Shown one piece after another: positions 60,576 through 64,000 of a stretch of 64,000 nt of DNA. This stretch comes from Patagioenas fasciata (taxonomy: Eukaryota > Chordata > Aves > Columbiformes > Columbidae), in assembly GCF_037038585.1 (NCBI RefSeq), contig NC_092540.1, positions 10,404,501-10,468,500 of the forward strand. Direction: 5' to 3'. A model generated the notes under the pieces. That model did not search any database, was not told the DNA's origin, and was given only the letters and a program-made list of their open reading frames with translations. Positions within the stretch are counted from its first letter, which is position 1; every line of letters begins with the position of its first letter. The position numbers and the translations under genes were made by a program.

Positions 60576-62978
60576 TCACAGTATGTTTGGGATTGGAAGG
60601 GACCTCAAAAGATCATCCAGTCCAATCCCCCTGCTGGAGCAGGAACGCCTAGGTGAGGTCGCACAGGAAGGTGTCCAGGCGGGTTTGAATGTCTCCAGGG
60701 AAGGAGACTCCACAACCTCCCTGGGTAGCCTGTTCCAGTGCTCTGTTACCCTCACTGAGAAGAAGTTCTTTCTCAAATTTAAGTGGAACCTCTTGTGTTC
60801 CAGCTTGATCCCATTGCCCCTTGTCCTATCATTGTTTGCCACTGAGAAGAGCCTGACTCCATCCTCATGGCACTCACCCTTTATATATTTATAAACATTA
60901 ATAAGGTCACCCCTCAGTCTCCTCTTCTCCAAACTAAAGAGCCCCAGCTCCCTCAGCCTTTCTTCATAAGGGAGATGCTCCACTCCCTTAATCATCTTTG
61001 TTGCCCTACGCTGGACCCTCTCCAGCAGTTCCCTGTCCTTCTGGAACTGAGGGGCCCAGAACTGAACACAATATTCCAGATGGGGTCTCACCAGGGCGGA
61101 GTAGAGGGGAAGGAGGACCTCTCTCGATCTACTGACCACCCCCCTTGTAATACACCCAAGGATGCCATTGGCCTTCCTGGCCACAAGGGCCCAGTGCTGG
61201 CTCATGGGCATCCTGTTGTCCACCAGGACCCCCAGGTCCCTTTCCCCTACACTGCTCTCTAATAGGTCATCCCCCAACCTATACTGGAACCTGGGGTTGT
61301 TCCTGCCCAGATGCAGGACTCTGCACTTGCCCTTGTTAAATTCCATCAGGTTATCCCCCGCCCAACTCTCCAGTCTGTCCAGGTCCCGCTGGATGGCAGC
61401 ACAGCTTCCAGTGTCAGCCACTCCTCCCAGCTTAGTGTCATCAGCAAACTTGCTGATAGTACACTCAATTCCCTCGTCTAAATCATTAATGAATATATTG
61501 AATAATATTGGCCCCAGTACTGACCCCTGAGGCACTGCACTAGATACTGGCCTCCAACTGGACTCCGCACCATTGACCACCACTCTCTGGCTTCTCTCTT
61601 TAAGCCAGTTTGCAACCCACCTCACTACTCTATTGTCCAGACCACACCTCCTCAATTTAGCTGTGAGGATGCTGTGAGGGACTGTGTCAAAGGCTTTACT
61701 GAAGTCAAGGTAGACCACATCCACCGCTCTGCCATCACCCATCCACCTTGGTACATTCTCATAAAAGGCTATGAGGTTGGTCAAGCATGACTTACCCTTG
61801 GTAAAGCCATGCTGACTGCCCCTAATGACCCTCTTATCCCTGATGTGCCTTGAGATGCCACCAAGGATAAGCTGTTCCATTACTTTCCCAGGGACAGAGG
61901 TGAGGCTGACCGCTCTATAATTACCCGGGTCCTCCTTCTTGCCCTTTTTGAAGACTGCAGTGACATTTGCTTTCCTCCAATCCTCGGGCACCTCTCCCGT
62001 TTCCCAAGACTTGGCAAAAATGATGGATAGCGGTCCAGCAATGACTTCAGCCAGCTCCCTCAGCACCCGCGGGTGCATCCCATCTGGGCCCATGGATTTA
62101 TGGATGTCCAGACTACTTTATTGTTCCCTAACCCAGTCCTCATCGACTAAAGCAAACTCCTCCATTGACCTGGCTTCATCCGGGGTCTCAGGGGTACAGG
62201 GCTCCCCAGGACAGCCTCCAGCGGAGCAGACAGAGACAAAGGCGGCATTCAGCAATTCTGCCTTCTCTGTGTCTTCTGCCACCAGGGCACCCACCTCATT
62301 CATCAGTGGGCCTACATTGCCTCTGGTATTAGTTTTATCTGCTGTGTATTTGAAAAAGTTCTTCTTGCTGTCCTTGACCCCTCTCGCCAGCTGTAATTCT
62401 AAGGAGGCCTTGGCTACCCTAGCTGCCTTCCTGCATCCTCTAACAGCAGCCTTATATTCCTCCCAAGTGGCCAGCCCCTGCTTCCATGACCTGTAAACTT
62501 GCCTCTTCTGCTTGAGCATACCCAACAGATCCCTATTCAACCACGCAGGCCTCCTGGCTCCCTTCCTCGACTTCCTGCGTGTGGGGATGCTCTGATCCTG
62601 AGCACGGAAGAAGCAATCTCTGAATGCAATCCAGCTCTCTTGGGCCCCTTTTCCTTCAAGCAGTCTTGCCCATGGGATTTCCCCCAGCAGTTGCTTGAAA
62701 AGGCCGAAATTAGCCCTGCCAAAGTCCAGGGTTGCAATTCTACTTGCTATTCTGTTCCTGCCACACGAGATGCTGAACTCCACCATCTCGTGGTCACTGC
62801 AACCCAGGCAGCCCTCGACCTTTACTGCTTCGACCAGACCCTCTTTGTTAGTGAGGATGAGATCCAGCAGTGCACCTCTCCTGGTCGGCTCCTCCACCAT
62901 CTGCATGAGGAAGTTATCATCAATGCGCTGGAGGAACCTCCTGGGCTGTGCTGGCTGGCTGAATGGTCCTTCCAGCAA
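60576..62978 (-). pseudogene. CR1 ORF2 reverse transcriptase with one in-frame stop
   Basis: The frame from 62978 to 60576 is interrupted only by a TAA at 62118-62120. The upstream part carries the linker after the endonuclease (RRGALLDLILTNKEGLVEAV, then GCSDHEMVEF). Downstream, a 505-residue run starting at 62093 contains the complete RT domain: LDFSKAFD at 129-136, VPQGSVLGP at 187-195 and FADD at 216-219. The C-terminal region follows, with [11 protein letters not shown] and [14 protein letters not shown], ending at the 8-bp tail. RT copies element RNA at the target site. The stop lies in the linker before the RT core, so it would remove RT from a full-length product. Confidence 0.92.
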
Positions 62979-63370
62979 ACATCAGGGGAGTTAAAATCAC
63001 CCACAACAACCAGGGCCTGTGACTGTGAGGCCACTCTCAGCTGCGCATAGAAGGCCTCATCAACTTCCTCAGCCTGATCTGGTGGCCTGTAATAGACACC
63101 TACAATATCACCCCTGCCAGCCTGTCCCTTGATCCTGACCCATACACTCTCGACTCGTTCCTCATCCGCTCCTGGGCAGAATTTAGTACATTGCAGTTGC
63201 TCTCTCACATAGAGAGCAGCTCCACCACCACTCCTGGCTGACCTGTGTTTCCTGCTGGCAGAATGTCTCACAGCCCCACTGAGGAGGGCAGGGGGTGGGA
63301 GATGGGAGCGCGTTTCAGTTTCCAGATCCCAGGACAGAGCCCAAACCATCCTGCCCTTGAACTCTGGCAT
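62950..63370 (-). pseudogene. CR1 ORF2 endonuclease, partial and frameshifted
   Basis: In the frame from 63370 the strand encodes RSGGGAALYVREQL, VGVYYRPPDQ and VVVGDFNSPDVCW. These are the central and C-terminal motifs of the APE-type endonuclease that nicks target DNA. The frame then diverges from the RT frame between about 62945 and 62985. The N-terminal metal-binding part is not recognisable, so the element is truncated here or the upstream sequence is host DNA. Confidence 0.85.
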
Positions 63371-63410
63371 CCCACTTCCTGAGATGCAAAGCTGGTGGGC
63401 CTTCTGTGGA

Positions 63411-64000
63411 CAATCATGTTAAAAGGCATCCTTCAAGTGTTTGTGTATTTGTCTAGGAATGTCAGTTTTTAAAGAAAAATGAAAGTTTACCAGGCTAATA
63501 TTTAAATATCTGTAAAATAGCACTCTGCATCAGTGGTAGTCCCTCTGGCAATGATACCTAAATAGGTATTTGCACTATAAGGCTTCGTACCTCATCCACA
63601 AGCACACATCTACGTGGATCAGATGCAGGGTGGTCTGGCAAACGTCACCTTTGTGTCCCCAGGCGCACGGACACTGCTCATGTGCCTCTGCAGAGAGTGG
63701 CAGGAGCTGGATCCCCTTCTCGGGACAGACTCCTTCCAGGAGAGACACAGACACAGGGGGAACTCATCAGGGCTTTACGGCATTTCACTCGGCATCAGTT
63801 TTGACACATTGGGTGCTGTCCTGTGACTGCCCTTTCTGCACAAATGGTCATAAAGAGACAACCATTTAGTAAGACATGGCCATAAAGGGGCTGTTATGGA
63901 CTAGACAGCTCACCATGAACTCTGGAGAGAGCGAGGAAGTTCATAATAAGCACCAGGAAGAACCAAGAAGCTCAAGGCCTCTTCTGAAGAGCGGGAGGCC
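63411..64000. other. Unassigned moderate-GC sequence
   Basis: I see no conserved coding frame, RNA gene or tandem repeat. The last part, from CATAAAGGGGC followed by TGTTATGGACTAGACAGC near 63892, looks like a polypurine tract followed by an LTR start, but the sequence ends before this can be tested. Confidence 0.4.

Larger units (their letters stand above)
60560..63375 (-). mobile_element. CR1-type LINE retrotransposon, 5' truncated
   Basis: This is a minus-strand non-LTR element. Its 3' end shows repeats of ATACTGTG (60560-60585), the 8-bp tail characteristic of CR1, and has no poly(A). It keeps part of the endonuclease, the linker and the whole reverse transcriptase of ORF2, but lacks ORF1 and the endonuclease N-terminus. 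The 5' limit is uncertain, between about 63260 and 63410. The coding frame has only one frameshift and one stop, so the copy is fairly young. Confidence 0.92.

Noticed and set aside
63614..63826. 70-codon plus-strand frame near the right end
   Set aside because: It shows no domain, no repeat family match that I recognise and weak start context. It is likely a chance frame.

Overview
The window looks like vertebrate, most probably bird, nuclear DNA from a GC-rich, repeat-saturated locus such as a microchromosome or sex-chromosome ampliconic region. The evidence is a CR1 LINE with its 8-bp terminal repeat, a decayed endogenous retrovirus of ERV-L-like type, CpG-island promoters and kilobases of GC-rich minisatellite. 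There is no bacterial-style coding. Most long open frames here are by-products of tandem repeats whose unit is near a multiple of three and lacks stops.

Layout. Minisatellite A (39-40 bp unit) fills 1-12810 in one orientation and 17665-23472 and 39424-57530 in the opposite orientation. The first two A blocks are part of a large palindrome with arms of about 5.3 kb (about 8600-13906 and 16159-21490). The inner parts of the arms are almost identical non-A sequence carrying a polyadenylation-like site and a 68-bp CpG-rich array. They surround a 2.25-kb unique spacer (13907-16158) with a CTCF-like site, an AT-rich tract and a CpG-island promoter. Satellite B (G-rich, about 13-15 bp unit) follows at 23473-26915, switches strand across a small non-repeat island, continues inverted to 35690, and recurs at 57531-58365. 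Short tandem repeats (35730-36067) lead into a 5'-truncated, frameshifted retroviral pol plus 3' LTR (36068-39423). That LTR abuts the third A block directly.

The right end is gene-like. At 58412-58663 on the minus strand there is a candidate first exon (ATG inside a YY1-type motif, consensus splice donor) and a possible second exon in phase, with three E2F-type elements just upstream. Satellites B and A would lie in this gene's downstream introns. Beyond it are several GC-rich tandem arrays, a GGGGTCAATG-type array, a minus-strand CR1 with a nearly open reverse transcriptase frame, and about 600 bp of unassigned sequence.

The order A - B - short flank occurs twice (17665-26950 and 39424-58385). 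This suggests segmental duplication of a gene-flanking unit. Within the A blocks there are recent higher-order duplications, including two copies of a 2359-bp block that appear identical. No intact host gene can be named with confidence.
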